Positions 1 to 9,920 of a stretch of DNA of 64,000 nt are shown here, piece by piece. The position numbers and the translations under genes are program-made. The stretch is taken from the NCBI RefSeq assembly GCF_028683135.1, contig NZ_JAJUBB010000006.1:124001-188000 (forward strand), in the 5' to 3' direction. The notes under the pieces were generated by a model. The model did no database searches and was not told the DNA's origin. It saw only the letters and a list, made by a program, of their open reading frames with translations. This DNA is from Enterovibrio qingdaonensis. Lineage in GTDB: Bacteria; Pseudomonadota; Gammaproteobacteria; Enterobacterales; Vibrionaceae. Positions within the stretch are counted from its first letter, which is position 1, and each line of letters starts with the position of its first letter.

Positions 1-2517
1 TTGGGAGGCGAGATCAAAGGCTCTGCCAGTGTTGATTGGTCGGAATTAGTGAAATGGCAAACCGCGTTAACCTTCACTGACATTCAACCTGGATTACAGT
101 GGCCTGAAGCGGAAGGAACACTCAGTGGGAAGGTCAAAAACGACGGTGAATTGACGAAAGCGGGTGGCTGGAAAGTTAACGTACCGGAACTTGATGTACA
201 GGGAGATATTCGCAAACAGGCACTTGTCTTGAAAGGACAGGTTTCGGCATCGGATGTTAAAGGCAAAGGTGATATCCAGCTGGACACGCAAGGGCTAAAA
301 CTGAGCCATGGTCCTAATGAAATTGCGGTAACAGGACGTGTGAACGATACGCTGGATTTAGACTTGGCACTTAAGCTGCCTTCCCTGGCGGCATCCGTAC
401 CGGATGCAAGTGGTGCGGTGCAGGGCGATATCTCGCTCTCTGGCACGGTGAAAGAGCCGGTAGCAACACTGAACTTGACGGCCAATAAATTGCGTTATCA
501 GAATCTTGTGTCGATAGCAGATGCGAAAATACGAGGTTCGTTGAAGCCACTCCCACTTGTCAGTGGTGGATTGATTGTGGATGTAAATGGCATTAAAGCA
601 GAAGGTGTGGACATTCAAACGCTGATGCTGCGCGCATCCGGTACGGAAGCTGAGCAGACAATATCGCTGAATGTAGATGGTAAGCCGGTGGGTGCAGAGA
701 TTGCGCTTCGAGGTAGCCTCGATAGGAAAAAAGGCTGGAAGGGAAAACTTTATAACTCCACGCTCCGCACACCTGTCGGGCCTTGGGCTCTGCAAAATGA
801 TGTTCCACTGGGCTATGACCTAAACACCGGGAAAGTGGACGTGGGGGCGTTTTGTTGGGGCCAAAATCAAAGCCGCATTTGCCTTGATAAGCCAATTTCT
901 GTCTCAGACAGCGGCAGTGCATTGGTGTCGGTAGACAAATTTAACCTCGATATCATTCAATCTTTCTTACCAACTACAACCACCTTAAGCGGATTGGTGA
1001 GTGGTTTAGTGGATGTTGCTTGGAAACCGAATGCATTGCCGACACTTAAGGCGACGGTGTCACTTGGAAAAGGCGAAGTGGTTGAGCAACTCGATCAGCC
1101 TTTTACCTTGGGATGGGACAAGGTCAACATCAAGGCCGCATTGGTAGATGAAAAACTCACCGCGGATGCGCAATTGGATCTGACCAATAATGGTTCGGTG
1201 ATGTTGGACGCAGAGATGACGAACCTTTCCTCTGATAAGAAAATCATGAAAAGTACGTTAGGCATTGATGCGATCAGCCTGTCTACTTTGCAACCGCTGC
1301 TGGGTGATGACGGAAAGCTCGAAGGCGTACTTAACGGCAAAGTGGTATTGAACGGTGATCTCGAGGCTCCGACTGCAGATGGCAAAATCACGCTGACAGG
1401 CCTCAAATTGCAAAGCTTGTCAGCACCTGTCGAGGTTCGTCAGGGCCAAATTGCTATCGCACTGAATGGCAAGCAGGGTGAGATTGACGGAAAAATTGAA
1501 ACGCCGGATGGCGATTTGCTGTTGAAAGGTGAAGCTGACTGGCGAGATATCAACGAATGGCTTGCCTCGCTTAACGTTAAAGGCCAACACCTGAAGGTTG
1601 TTGTTCCGCCGATGGTGGCGTTGGAAGTCAGTCCCGATATGACCCTTAAAGCCACACCAAAGCAAGTGGATGTCACGGGCAATGTTTCCGTGCCATGGGG
1701 CCGTATTATTGTTGAATCTTTGCCGCCGTCAGCGGTTCAGGTTTCCAGCGATTTGGTGATATTGAACGATGATCTGAAGCCTGTCAGCGAAGAGAACAAA
1801 GATCCTTTGACCATTAACGCCAAGATAAAGGTCAATATTGGTGATGACGTCAGGTTGGAAGCGTTTGGTCTGAAAACCAACCTAGAGGGTAAGCTTGATG
1901 TGCAAAGCAACAAGAAAGGCCCAAGCGTTGGTGGGGATGTGAACTTGGTGGACGGCACGTACAGTTCGTTTGGCCAAGATTTGCTGATCAAAAAAGGATT
2001 AATCCTTTTCAATGGGCCGCCTGAGCAACCCTATTTGCAGGTGGAAGCAATCCGCAACCCAGACAACATTGAAGACGGTGTAGAAGCAGGTATTCGTGTA
2101 ACAGGCCCAGCGGATGCGCCTGAAGTTCAGGTTTTCTCTGATCCCGCTATGCCTCAAGCAAATGCGCTTTCTTACCTGACGCGAGGGCGGAATCTGGACA
2201 GTGAGTCTGACGGTAACGCCATGACCTCTATGCTTATTAGCCTAGGCTTGTCGCAAAGTGGGAAATTAGTCGGTCAGATTGGTGAAGCGTTTGGGGTTCA
2301 GGATCTGACGGTAGATACTGCTGGGAGTGGCAACGACGAAAAAGTGGAAGTGTCAGGCTATATTCTGCCGGGGCTTCAAGTGAAATATGGTGTGGGTATT
2401 TTCACCAGTTTGCCTGAGTTTACAGTGCGGTATCGTTTGATCAAAGACTTGTATCTGGAAGCCGTATCTGGCGCGGACAACGCGGTTGATCTGCTCTACC
2501 AATTCAGCATTAAATAA
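1..2517 (+). CDS. tamB: TamB, translocation and assembly module (3' part, 5' truncated)
   Basis: C-terminal 838 residues of TamB, the inner-membrane-anchored, periplasm-spanning protein that works with the outer-membrane barrel TamA in outer-membrane assembly and phospholipid transport to the outer leaflet side. The frame is open from base 1, so the real start and membrane anchor lie upstream; family members are usually around 1,250 residues. What is visible is a long series of short alternating beta-strand repeats (a beta-taco fold is typical), then the conserved TamB/DUF490 end with the segment DGTYSSFGQDL and the terminal strand LLYQFSIK. A bidirectional terminator follows 18 bases after the stop and separates it from fbp on the other strand. 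The identity is firm; only the start is missing. Confidence 0.93.
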   Translation: MGGEIKGSASVDWSELVKWQTALTFTDIQPGLQWPEAEGTLSGKVKNDGELTKAGGWKVNVPELDVQGDIRKQALVLKGQVSASDVKGKGDIQLDTQGLKLSHGPNEIAVTGRVNDTLDLDLALKLPSLAASVPDASGAVQGDISLSGTVKEPVATLNLTANKLRYQNLVSIADAKIRGSLKPLPLVSGGLIVDVNGIKAEGVDIQTLMLRASGTEAEQTISLNVDGKPVGAEIALRGSLDRKKGWKGKLYNSTLRTPVGPWALQNDVPLGYDLNTGKVDVGAFCWGQNQSRICLDKPISVSDSGSALVSVDKFNLDIIQSFLPTTTTLSGLVSGLVDVAWKPNALPTLKATVSLGKGEVVEQLDQPFTLGWDKVNIKAALVDEKLTADAQLDLTNNGSVMLDAEMTNLSSDKKIMKSTLGIDAISLSTLQPLLGDDGKLEGVLNGKVVLNGDLEAPTADGKITLTGLKLQSLSAPVEVRQGQIAIALNGKQGEIDGKIETPDGDLLLKGEADWRDINEWLASLNVKGQHLKVVVPPMVALEVSPDMTLKATPKQVDVTGNVSVPWGRIIVESLPPSAVQVSSDLVILNDDLKPVSEENKDPLTINAKIKVNIGDDVRLEAFGLKTNLEGKLDVQSNKKGPSVGGDVNLVDGTYSSFGQDLLIKKGLILFNGPPEQPYLQVEAIRNPDNIEDGVEAGIRVTGPADAPEVQVFSDPAMPQANALSYLTRGRNLDSESDGNAMTSMLISLGLSQSGKLVGQIGEAFGVQDLTVDTAGSGNDEKVEVSGYILPGLQVKYGVGIFTSLPEFTVRYRLIKDLYLEAVSGADNAVDLLYQFSIK

Positions 2518-2532
2518 CAATCAAGCCTGAAA

Positions 2533-2561
2533 CAAAAAGCCCGCATTCGCGGGCTTTTTTA
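2533..2561. terminator. Bidirectional terminator between tamB and fbp
   Basis: GC-rich hairpin AAAGCCCGC-ATTC-GCGGGCTTT with an A-run before and a T-run after, so it can stop transcription of tamB (+) and fbp (-). Confidence 0.85.
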
Positions 2562-2586
2562 TGCATAACAAGTCGATGCAGTCATC

Positions 2587-3603
2587 TTATTCTTCGTCAG
2601 GGTACTCGGCGAGAAACGCTTCAGTTTTTTCAACCATGTTGGTTGAGCCCACGAAAAAAGGCACACGTTGGTGCAGCTCGGTGGGTTTAATGTCCATGAT
2701 CCGGCAATGACCGTTAGACGCTTTGCCGCCAGCTTGTTCGATGATAAATGCCATAGGATTGCACTCATACAACAAGCGAAGCTTACCGCTCGGATAGGCT
2801 GCCGTGCTGGGGTATAAGAAAATCCCGCCTTTTAGCATGTTGCGGTGGAAGTCTGATACCAACGACCCGATATAGCGCGAAGAGTAGGGACGACCGTCTT
2901 CCGGTACATTTTCCTGACAGTACTTGATGTACTTTTTAATGCCTAATGGGAAGCGGATGTAGTTACCTTCGTTAATCGAGTAAAGCTTTCCGTCCTTGGG
3001 AATCGTCATGTTTTCATGAGAAAGGCAGAAGGCACCGATGGATGGGTCGTAGGTAAAGCCGTGTACACCATTGCCCGTTGTGTATACCAGCATGGTGGAC
3101 GAGCCATAAATAATGTAACCCGCCGCGACCTGCTGATTCCCCGGTTGTAGGAAGTCGTCTATTGTCGCGGGTTGACCAATCGGCGACACACGACGATAGA
3201 TGGAAAAAATGGTGCCGACGGAAACATTCACATCGATATTTGATGAGCCGTCCAGTGGATCCATCAGAATGACGTATTTAGCATTTCGGCTGATTTCGGA
3301 GTCGAAAATGACCGCCTCGTCTTCTTCCTCACTGGCAACACCACAGACTTGGTCACGTGCAGCCATGGCGGCTTTGAATTTCTCATTGGCGTAAACGTCG
3401 AGTTTTTGTTGTTCTTCTCCTTGAACGTTTTCGCCGCCAAAGGCTCCTGTGATATCAGCCAAACCGGCTTTATTAATTTCTCGGTTAACGATTTTCGCAG
3501 CCAGTCGAATCGATGAGAGTAAGGAGCTTAGCTCCCCGCTGGCATTTGGGTATTCATGTTGTTTTTCAACGATGAACTCGCCCAGTGTACGCATATCGGA
3601 CAT
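2587..3603 (-). CDS. fbp: Fructose-1,6-bisphosphatase, class 1
   Basis: Hydrolyses fructose 1,6-bisphosphate to fructose 6-phosphate in gluconeogenesis, in the cytoplasm. 338 residues, the normal class 1 length. The metal-binding signature DPLDGSS is at residues 115-121 and an acidic run ASEEEDE at 90-96 precedes it; the region [17 protein letters not shown] is nearly the E. coli Fbp sequence. The ATG at 3603 is chosen because an AAGGA ribosome site lies 6 bases upstream; an ATG four codons in is possible. It is monocistronic, with the tamB/fbp terminator downstream and a candidate promoter about 190 bases upstream, divergent from mpl. Confidence 0.96.
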   Translation of the reverse strand: MSDMRTLGEFIVEKQHEYPNASGELSSLLSSIRLAAKIVNREINKAGLADITGAFGGENVQGEEQQKLDVYANEKFKAAMAARDQVCGVASEEEDEAVIFDSEISRNAKYVILMDPLDGSSNIDVNVSVGTIFSIYRRVSPIGQPATIDDFLQPGNQQVAAGYIIYGSSTMLVYTTGNGVHGFTYDPSIGAFCLSHENMTIPKDGKLYSINEGNYIRFPLGIKKYIKYCQENVPEDGRPYSSRYIGSLVSDFHRNMLKGGIFLYPSTAAYPSGKLRLLYECNPMAFIIEQAGGKASNGHCRIMDIKPTELHQRVPFFVGSTNMVEKTEAFLAEYPDEE

Positions 3604-3940
3604 TTCAGATCCTTTTGATGTCTGAGAATGGATTCTTGGGTAAGATGCTTTAAAAGCTGCAAGCGATAAAACAGGAAAAGCACCTGATAACTACGCTGAC
3701 TTTCTTTGATGCAGAAAGCGTCATCTGAGTCATAAAGCTCATATTCGCGAGAAAGTTCTGCAATAACTGGATAGAAAATCAACTTGTTGCAAAGTTTATA
3801 GTGTAGAACTTTTTATTCGTAACGAAGTAATTTGGACGTATTCGGAACTGTGATCCGTCAACGAGGAAATGGCCAGATTGGCACATGAATTTTCTCTAAA
3901 CAGTTACGAGCGCCCTCTGTTTCTTGGCAGATTAGAACCT
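3604..3940. other. Divergent regulatory region between fbp and mpl
   Basis: 337 bases without a gene. It holds the candidate fbp promoter (3795-3822) and a leader of roughly 185 bases for fbp. No convincing mpl promoter or further structure was seen. Confidence 0.5.
3795..3822 (-). promoter_or_regulatory. Candidate sigma-70 promoter of fbp
   Basis: On the minus strand TTACGA, 16 bases, TATAAA. The -10 box is good and the -35 is weak. It would give a long untranslated leader. Confidence 0.4.
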
Positions 3941-5314
3941 ATGCATATACATATTTTGGGAATCTGCGGCACCTTTATGGGCGGCGCAGCCATTTTGGCA
4001 AGACAACTGGGCCACAAAGTCACGGGTTGTGATGCCAACGTTTACCCGCCAATGAGCACATTGCTGGAATCTCAAGGCATCGACATCATTCAAGGCTATG
4101 ATCCGTCTCAGCTAGACCCTGCCCCCGATCTCGTGGTGGTTGGTAATGCGATGAGTCGTGGTAATCCGTGTGTCGAGTATGTTCTTAACAAAAACCTGAA
4201 TTACACGTCTGGTCCCCAGTGGTTACTGGATTTCTTATTGAAAGATCGTTGGGTTATGGCGGTTGCGGGGACACACGGCAAAACCACCACGGCCAGTATG
4301 CTGGCGTGGGTATTGGAAGATTGCGGCTACGAGCCGGGGTACCTGATTGGTGGCGTTCCGGGCAACTTTGGCGTGTCGGCCCGCTTAGGTGAGAGCATGT
4401 TTTTTGTTGTTGAGGCTGACGAATACGACAGTGCCTTCTTCGATAAGCGCTCTAAGTTTGTCCATTACCATCCACGCACTCTGATCTTGAACAACCTAGA
4501 GTTCGATCATGCGGATATCTTTGACGATCTTGCTGCGATCCAAAAACAGTTCCATCACCTAGTGCGTACCGTGCCTGGAATCGGCCGCATCATCGCGCCG
4601 TCAAACGATCAGAACATTGCCGACACGCTGAAAAAAGGCTGTTGGAGCGAGTTGGAGTACGCGGGCGAAGATGGTATCTGGAAAGCGGAGAAGCTTAAGG
4701 CGGACGGTAGCGAATTCCAGGTCTGGTTCGAAGGGGCCTGTGTTGGCACTGTAATGTGGGATTTGGTTGGAGACCACAACGTCAACAATGCATTGATGAC
4801 AATTGCCGCTGCCCGTCATGTCGGTGTGACGCCAGATTTGGCCTGCGAAGCGTTAGGCAAGTTTATCAACACCAAACGCCGCCTTGAGCACAAAGGGGAG
4901 TTTGGTGGCGTGACGGTTTACGATGATTTTGCTCACCACCCAACAGCGATTAAAACGACGCTAGAAGGTCTTCGCGCCAAAGTAGGTGAACGTCGTATTC
5001 TGGCTGTATTAGAGCCGCGCTCTAACACCATGAAAATGGGTGTGCACAAAGACGACATTGCGCCGTCACTGGATGCCGCAGATGAAGTGGTGATGTTCCA
5101 ACCGGAAGAGATCAAATGGGACGTCGTTGACGTAGCGAAACATTGCAGAGCTCCTTCTTCGGTTTATCGTGACATTGATGCGTTGGTAGAGGGCGTTGTC
5201 CGTTCAGCGCAAGCAGGGGATGTCGTCTTGGTGATGAGTAACGGCGGCTTTGGCGGTATTCACGGAAAACTGCAGTCTGCACTTGAAAATAGCGTTCAGG
5301 AAGTTCATGGCTAA
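3941..5314 (+). CDS. mpl: UDP-N-acetylmuramate:L-alanyl-gamma-D-glutamyl-meso-diaminopimelate ligase
   Basis: Peptidoglycan recycling enzyme: joins recovered L-Ala-gamma-D-Glu-meso-DAP tripeptide to UDP-MurNAc with ATP, returning it to murein synthesis in the cytoplasm. The start is set at 3941 ([15 protein letters not shown]), which matches the known N-terminus of the family; an in-frame ATG at 3869 would add 24 residues with no family support. That gives 457 residues, the same as E. coli Mpl. The Mur-ligase ATP loop GTHGKTT is at residues 110-116 and the C-terminal Mur ligase domain is complete. Its last 8 bases overlap the start of ubiX, so the two are translated as a pair. Confidence 0.95.
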   Translation: MHIHILGICGTFMGGAAILARQLGHKVTGCDANVYPPMSTLLESQGIDIIQGYDPSQLDPAPDLVVVGNAMSRGNPCVEYVLNKNLNYTSGPQWLLDFLLKDRWVMAVAGTHGKTTTASMLAWVLEDCGYEPGYLIGGVPGNFGVSARLGESMFFVVEADEYDSAFFDKRSKFVHYHPRTLILNNLEFDHADIFDDLAAIQKQFHHLVRTVPGIGRIIAPSNDQNIADTLKKGCWSELEYAGEDGIWKAEKLKADGSEFQVWFEGACVGTVMWDLVGDHNVNNALMTIAAARHVGVTPDLACEALGKFINTKRRLEHKGEFGGVTVYDDFAHHPTAIKTTLEGLRAKVGERRILAVLEPRSNTMKMGVHKDDIAPSLDAADEVVMFQPEEIKWDVVDVAKHCRAPSSVYRDIDALVEGVVRSAQAGDVVLVMSNGGFGGIHGKLQSALENSVQEVHG

Positions 5315-5936
5315 TTCAAATACGGATAAACGCATTACATTGGCATGGAGCGGCGCATCTGGTGCTCCTTACGGGCTTCGATTGCTCGAATGTTTGTTGG
5401 CAGCAGACTATGAAGTGTATCTTCTGATCTCGTCAGCTGCCCGTGTTGTGCTTGCCACTGAGCACGGCCTCAAATTACCAGCAGGGCCTGATGCTGCGAA
5501 GGCAGCACTGATTGAGCATCTTAATGCGCCAACCGATAAGTTGGTTGTCTGCGGCAAGGAAGACTGGTTCTCACCAGTGGCATCAGGGTCAGCGGCACCG
5601 AAAAAAATGGTCGTATGCCCATGCTCTGCAGGGTCGTTAGCAGCGATTGCACATGGCATGTCAGATAATCTCGCTGAACGCGCAGCGGATGTCGTACTGA
5701 AAGAGCGGGGTCAATTGCTGCTGGTGGTGCGAGAAACACCTTTCTCGACATTGCACCTTGAGAACATGCTCAAGCTCTCTCAAATGGGTGTGACCATCAT
5801 GCCAGCGGCACCAGGGTTTTATCACCAGCCGCAAACCATCGAAGATTTGGTCGATTTTATGGTCGCAAGGATCTTGGATCATCTTGGGATCGAGCAAGTG
5901 TTAGTGCCACGCTGGGGTTATGATCAGCGGAAATAA
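5307..5936 (+). CDS. ubiX: Flavin prenyltransferase UbiX
   Basis: Makes prenylated FMN from reduced FMN and dimethylallyl monophosphate; the product is the cofactor of the decarboxylase UbiD in ubiquinone synthesis. 209 residues from the ATG at 5307, a little longer than the E. coli enzyme. The flavin/phosphate-binding motif SGASGAPYG lies at residues 15-23 and the conserved [13 protein letters not shown] and [13 protein letters not shown] segments are present. The start overlaps the end of mpl by 8 bases; an upstream in-frame ATG at 5250 lies inside mpl and is rejected. A bidirectional terminator follows. Confidence 0.94.
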   Translation: MANSNTDKRITLAWSGASGAPYGLRLLECLLAADYEVYLLISSAARVVLATEHGLKLPAGPDAAKAALIEHLNAPTDKLVVCGKEDWFSPVASGSAAPKKMVVCPCSAGSLAAIAHGMSDNLAERAADVVLKERGQLLLVVRETPFSTLHLENMLKLSQMGVTIMPAAPGFYHQPQTIEDLVDFMVARILDHLGIEQVLVPRWGYDQRK

Positions 5937-5956
5937 AATAGGCTCAGACGAAATAG

Positions 5957-5985
5957 AAAAAGGCGGTATATCACCGCCTTTTTTC
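5957..5985. terminator. Bidirectional terminator between ubiX and the stress protein
   Basis: Hairpin AAGGCGG-TATAT-CACCGCCTT flanked by A-run and T-run; serves ubiX (+) and the convergent universal stress gene (-). Confidence 0.85.
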
Positions 5986-6006
5986 GTTTGATTGTCCCGT
6001 CCTACA

Positions 6007-6444
6007 TCAGCTTTGTGGCTTTAATATCAGTACGTTGACTTTGGATTGTTCCAATACTTTTGACGCCACGGAGCCGATGATGAGCTTATTCGCTCTCGAC
6101 CGTTTGTGGCTTGGCATGATGATTAAGTCGCAGCCCAGTGACTCAGCCGTTTTTACGATAGCTTTGTAAGGCTTACCTTCTGCCACAGACAAATCATAGG
6201 CTACGCCCTCTGGCATCATACGTTCTGCAAAGGCTTTAAGGTTGTTTCTCACATCCTGCTTCATTTGCCTCGCGGCATCCTCAGGAAAATATGACTGCAC
6301 CATTGAGTTGTGAATGCCTGGCAACGCAGTAAGCAAGTGCAATGTTGCACCTGTTTGCCCTGCAAGCCAAATAGCATGCTCCACCGCCTTGTCAGCAAAG
6401 CTTTCATCATTCAAATCAACAGGGACAAGAATGTGTTTATACAT
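6007..6444 (-). CDS. Universal stress protein, UspA family (UspF-like)
   Basis: 145-residue single-domain universal stress protein starting MYKHILVPVDLND, the usual first strand. The nucleotide-binding loop is SHKRSRANKLIIGS (residues about 112-125): the closing GS is present but the first two glycines of the classical G-2X-G-9X-G(S/T) motif are S and R, as I recall for the UspF/UspG group. It lies 50 bases downstream of the TRAP permease on the same strand, with a small hairpin between. In Halomonas a stress protein (TeaD) encoded beside a TRAP transporter binds ATP and tunes transport, so a similar role is possible here. That role is inference. Confidence 0.88.
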   Translation of the reverse strand: MYKHILVPVDLNDESFADKAVEHAIWLAGQTGATLHLLTALPGIHNSMVQSYFPEDAARQMKQDVRNNLKAFAERMMPEGVAYDLSVAEGKPYKAIVKTAESLGCDLIIMPSHKRSRANKLIIGSVASKVLEQSKVNVLILKPQS

Positions 6445-6473
6445 TGAATATTCTCTCTATTTTTGTGATGAAA

Positions 6474-6489
6474 GGGGCCGTAAGGCCCC
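6474..6489 (-). terminator. Intercistronic hairpin, TRAP permease to stress protein
   Basis: Perfect GGGGCC-TTAC-GGCCCC stem-loop on the minus strand followed by a weak CTTTC tract, in the 50-base gap. It looks like an attenuator or mRNA-stability element rather than a full terminator. Confidence 0.5.
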
Positions 6490-6494
6490 GGCAA

Positions 6495-9053
6495 TTATGC
6501 AGCTTGTTTAATTCGGCGGCGTTGGTTCCAAGCCAACACACCCAGCAATAAGAAGGTGGGGACGAAAACCCATTCTTTTGACGGGCGCTCAGCTGGCGTA
6601 CTGACTTGAACGATTTCCCAATCAAAATCGATACCAGCTTTAGAGGCTGGGCTACCCCACTGAACCATATCGACGACTTTGGCTCCTTCCTCATCACGGA
6701 GCTCCAGACCCGTCGACATGACTCGGGCTAAGCCTTCCGCTTGCGCGGTATCGATAGGCAGGTGTACGTGCTTAGTCACGATATCACCATCAATCGTTTC
6801 TCCACGAACTTGTAGGTTTAGCGTCTGTCCGTCCGGAAGTTTTTCTGCAACATCAATGACCGCAGAGCCAGGGTAGTCATTGGTAGGTGGATACACTTGA
6901 TCCCACCAATAGTCAGGCCGGAACAACGAGAAGGTAATCAGCAGTAAGAAAATGGTTTCCCACCACTTGTTCTTGGTAAACCACCACCCTTGCGTCGCGG
7001 CTGAGAACACTAGCATGGCGACAGTCGCCGAGAGGATAGTGAGCATTAGGTGAACGGGGCCGCTGATATCCATTAATAACAATTGTGTGTTAAAGATGAA
7101 CATGAACGGCAAGATCGCAGTACGAATATCGTAGGTAAAGCCTTGAATACCGGTTTTAATCGGGTCCGACTTTGCGATTGCTGCTGCGGCAAATGCCGCG
7201 AGACCCACTGGCGGTGTATCATCAGCCAGAATACCGAAGTAGAACACGAACAGGTGAACGGCGATGAGAGGGATGATCAGGCCTTCTTGTGCCCCCAAGG
7301 TGACAATAACGGGTGCCATGAGGGTAGAAACAACAATGTAGTTTGCTGTTGTTGGTAGGCCCATGCCCAAGATCAGGCTGATAATGGCTGTAAACAGCAG
7401 CATCAGCATGATGTTACCGCCGGAGATGAACTCGACGAAGTCTGTCATGACTAAGCCAATCCCCGTCAGGGTCACTACACCTACAACAATGCCCGCTGCG
7501 GCTGTCGCCACACCGATACCAATCATGTTACGTGCGCCCGCGACAAAGCCTTCAGCAAGGTCGACAAAACCATCTTTCAGTGCTGTCCCCAACGCCGCAT
7601 CGCCTTTAAATAAGGCGATAAGAGGGCGCTGAGTCACAACGATAAACATCATGAACAAGGTGGCCCAGAATGCAGATAACCCTGGAGAGAAGCGCTCGAC
7701 CATCAAACACCAGACCAATACAACGATAGGCAAAAGGTAGTAAAGCCCAGAGCGAACGGTTGGACCTGGATCAGGTAGTTCAGAAAGATCGGTATCTGCA
7801 GGATCTTCTACAGCTTCTTTTTTGTATTGTGAGGAGTAGCGGACCAGCGCGATATACGCAGCGAAAATAGCGACGGCGATGATTGGGCTAGCAGCAGCAC
7901 CAAACACATCTTTGGTCCAGCCGATACCGTAGTAAACCGCAAAGCTCAGCACACAGATACCAATCACGATGGTCACAAAGCTCAGTAGCGATTGGACAAC
8001 AGTGGATTGGTGACGGCGTGGTAAGCCCGTCATGCCAGCCTTACAGGCTTCAAGGTGAACGATGTAAATTAGGGCGATGTACGAGATGATCGCGGGAAGA
8101 ATGGCTGCTTTGATAACCTCGATATAAGGAATACCGACGTATTCCACCATCAAGAATGCGGCCGCACCCATGATAGGTGGTGTCAGCTGACCATTTGTTG
8201 ACGCTGCGACTTCTACTGCACCCGCTTTGGTCCCTGGGAAGCCGACACGCTTCATCAAAGGAATGGTGAATACACCTGTGGTTACGACGTTGGCAATGGA
8301 TGAACCGGAGATCAGTCCGGATAGGCCTGAAGCGACAACCGCCGCTTTTGCAGGACCGCCACGCATGTGGCCGAGCATTGAGAACGCCACTTTAATGAAG
8401 TAGCCACCTGCGCCTGCTTTATCGAGCAACGCACCAAATAAAACAAACAGGAAAACAAAAGACGTGGATACGCCAAGTGCAACCCCAAACACCCCTTCGG
8501 TGGTAAGCCACATATGTGACATGGCTTTGTTGAGGCTTGCACCTTTATGAGCGATGACGTCCGGCATATGTGGGCCGGCAAAGGTATAAACCAAAAACAC
8601 CAGCGCAACCACCATCAATGGTGGGCCTAACGCACGTCGCGTAGCCTCGAGCAACAGGATCATGCCCGTTACGGCGACGACAATGTCAAACGAGGTGGGA
8701 GCACCCGCGCGAGACGCAAGTTCGGAATAGAAAAGGAAAAGGTATCCAGCTGAGAAACTGCCTGCCAGTGCAAAGACCCAGTCTTGCAGTGGAATACGGT
8801 CACGAGGTGAATTTTTCAAAGCAGGGTACGCGGTGAATGCCAGGAAGATAGCAAACGCCAAATGTATAGAACGCGCTTCAGTATCATTGAGCGCAACGGT
8901 GAATGGTGAGGCATACCACAGCTGGAATATTGACCAGCACAAAGGAACAAACCAAAGGATTCGTCCCGGTATCCCGGATGGAGCACGGGCCCCGGTGTCC
9001 GCTTGAGCGACAATATCCTGCGCTTCTTGCGGTGTCTCGGTCGTCTTCGTCAT
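6495..9053 (-). CDS. TRAP transporter permease, fused 4TM/12TM (TAXI type, DUF3394 end)
   Basis: 852-residue inner-membrane permease joining the small (DctQ-like, about residues 30-170) and large (DctM-like, about 170-660) TRAP subunits. It drives uptake of an unknown solute with a sodium gradient. Signatures seen are GGPAKAAVVASGLSGLISGSSIANV and, later, GMGLPTTANYIV and FGILADDTPPVGLAAFAAA, typical of the TAXI class. The last 150 residues form an extra module: a soluble stretch with a PDZ-like run (GSPASKAGIDFDWEI, about residues 790-804) closed by one more membrane segment, matching what is known as DUF3394. The start has AAAGGA 7 bases upstream. No TAXI receptor gene is adjacent, which is unusual because the receptor normally lies just upstream. 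Confidence 0.93.
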   Translation of the reverse strand: MTKTTETPQEAQDIVAQADTGARAPSGIPGRILWFVPLCWSIFQLWYASPFTVALNDTEARSIHLAFAIFLAFTAYPALKNSPRDRIPLQDWVFALAGSFSAGYLFLFYSELASRAGAPTSFDIVVAVTGMILLLEATRRALGPPLMVVALVFLVYTFAGPHMPDVIAHKGASLNKAMSHMWLTTEGVFGVALGVSTSFVFLFVLFGALLDKAGAGGYFIKVAFSMLGHMRGGPAKAAVVASGLSGLISGSSIANVVTTGVFTIPLMKRVGFPGTKAGAVEVAASTNGQLTPPIMGAAAFLMVEYVGIPYIEVIKAAILPAIISYIALIYIVHLEACKAGMTGLPRRHQSTVVQSLLSFVTIVIGICVLSFAVYYGIGWTKDVFGAAASPIIAVAIFAAYIALVRYSSQYKKEAVEDPADTDLSELPDPGPTVRSGLYYLLPIVVLVWCLMVERFSPGLSAFWATLFMMFIVVTQRPLIALFKGDAALGTALKDGFVDLAEGFVAGARNMIGIGVATAAAGIVVGVVTLTGIGLVMTDFVEFISGGNIMLMLLFTAIISLILGMGLPTTANYIVVSTLMAPVIVTLGAQEGLIIPLIAVHLFVFYFGILADDTPPVGLAAFAAAAIAKSDPIKTGIQGFTYDIRTAILPFMFIFNTQLLLMDISGPVHLMLTILSATVAMLVFSAATQGWWFTKNKWWETIFLLLITFSLFRPDYWWDQVYPPTNDYPGSAVIDVAEKLPDGQTLNLQVRGETIDGDIVTKHVHLPIDTAQAEGLARVMSTGLELRDEEGAKVVDMVQWGSPASKAGIDFDWEIVQVSTPAERPSKEWVFVPTFLLLGVLAWNQRRRIKQAA

Positions 9054-9449
9054 GCCATTGTCCTTTAATTGGCAAATAAAAGTGTAAAAACACCTGACAT
9101 CAGTGGCTGATAAATCCCATGTTGCTGACTTATCTTCACAGCGCGTTTCCTACGGCTTCTCTCTCCGGCTAATGACTTTTGGTGTAATGCGGTGCCTCTA
9201 TTAAGGCTTGGTTTATTGGGTGAAAATCTGAGTTTGCGACCATGAGGATAACAAATCATTCTCCGAAATTTAAAACCGAAGAAATATTTTGTCATGATAT
9301 TTCACATTGAAATGTGGTCTAGGGGTGGAGAAAAATACGAAAGTATTAACTGTGAGACAGTTATTGGTAAATGGGTGGATATTTATGGGCAAAAAAATAG
9401 GCAGAGTGTCTGCATTGACAGTCTGCCTAGTTTGACGTGTTAGGGTTGA
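9054..9449. other. Gap between TRAP permease and argR
   Basis: 396 bases where a TAXI receptor gene would be expected but none fits. It holds the argR terminator (9391-9430) and two short perfect dyads: CACATT-GA-AATGTG at 9303-9316 and a 7-base-stem repeat TAACTGT-GAG-ACAGTTA at 9347-9363. Either could be an operator for the TRAP gene. No clear promoter was identified. Confidence 0.5.
9391..9430 (-). terminator. argR terminator
   Basis: On the minus strand the arms TAGGCAGA and TCTGCCTA are closed by a GTC/GAC inner pair and followed by a run of seven T, 20 bases past the argR stop. Confidence 0.75.
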
Positions 9450-9920
9450 TTAGCGCGTGTAGTCAAACAGGCTGCACACAGCATCAAACAGTTGCAACGT
9501 AGTGGTAGCACGCGTTGGCGTAATAAAGATGGTGTCATCGCCAGCGACAACACCCAGTATGCCTTCTGCTTTTCCTAATGAATCGAGTAGACGTGCAATA
9601 AGTTGCGCTGCGCCTGGGCCAGTATGGATAACAACTAATGCGTCGTTGTAATCAATATCCATGACCAACTCTTTAAGCGGGCTACTGGTGGTCGGGACGC
9701 CTAGCTCAACAGGAAGGCAGTACACCATTTCCATTTTTGCGTTGCGCGTTCGCACGGCACCAAACTTGGTCAGCATGCGAGAGACTTTTGACTGGTTAAT
9801 ATTTTCAAAGCCTTGCGCTTTCAGTGCTTCGACGATTTCGCCTTGCGAGCTGAATTTCTCTTCTTTTAAGATCGCTTTAAACGCTTTTACTAATAGATCT
9901 TGTTTATCTGAATTGCGCAT
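9450..9920 (-). CDS. argR: Arginine repressor ArgR
   Basis: Arginine-sensing transcriptional repressor of arginine synthesis genes; hexamer with an N-terminal winged helix and a C-terminal arginine-binding domain. 156 residues from ATG 9920 ([15 protein letters not shown]). The segments [40 protein letters not shown] and [14 protein letters not shown] are almost identical to E. coli. The start agrees with E. coli and has a GAAGA ribosome site; the frame runs 14 codons further upstream without support. It is divergent from mdh, as in E. coli, and probably autoregulated through a box at 9955-9972. Confidence 0.97.
   Translation of the reverse strand: MRNSDKQDLLVKAFKAILKEEKFSSQGEIVEALKAQGFENINQSKVSRMLTKFGAVRTRNAKMEMVYCLPVELGVPTTSSPLKELVMDIDYNDALVVIHTGPGAAQLIARLLDSLGKAEGILGVVAGDDTIFITPTRATTTLQLFDAVCSLFDYTR

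Noticed and set aside
84-485. Minus-strand frame within tamB
   Set aside because: Shadow of the tamB reading frame with no start signal or recognisable domain.
3528-3782. 84-codon minus-strand frame at the fbp start
   Set aside because: It overlaps the first codons of fbp in another frame and covers its leader; no domain or start signal.
9065-9295. 76-codon minus-strand frame upstream of the TRAP permease, considered as a TAXI receptor or small protein
   Set aside because: Far too short for a receptor, no signal peptide, and no ribosome site; it reads like non-coding sequence.
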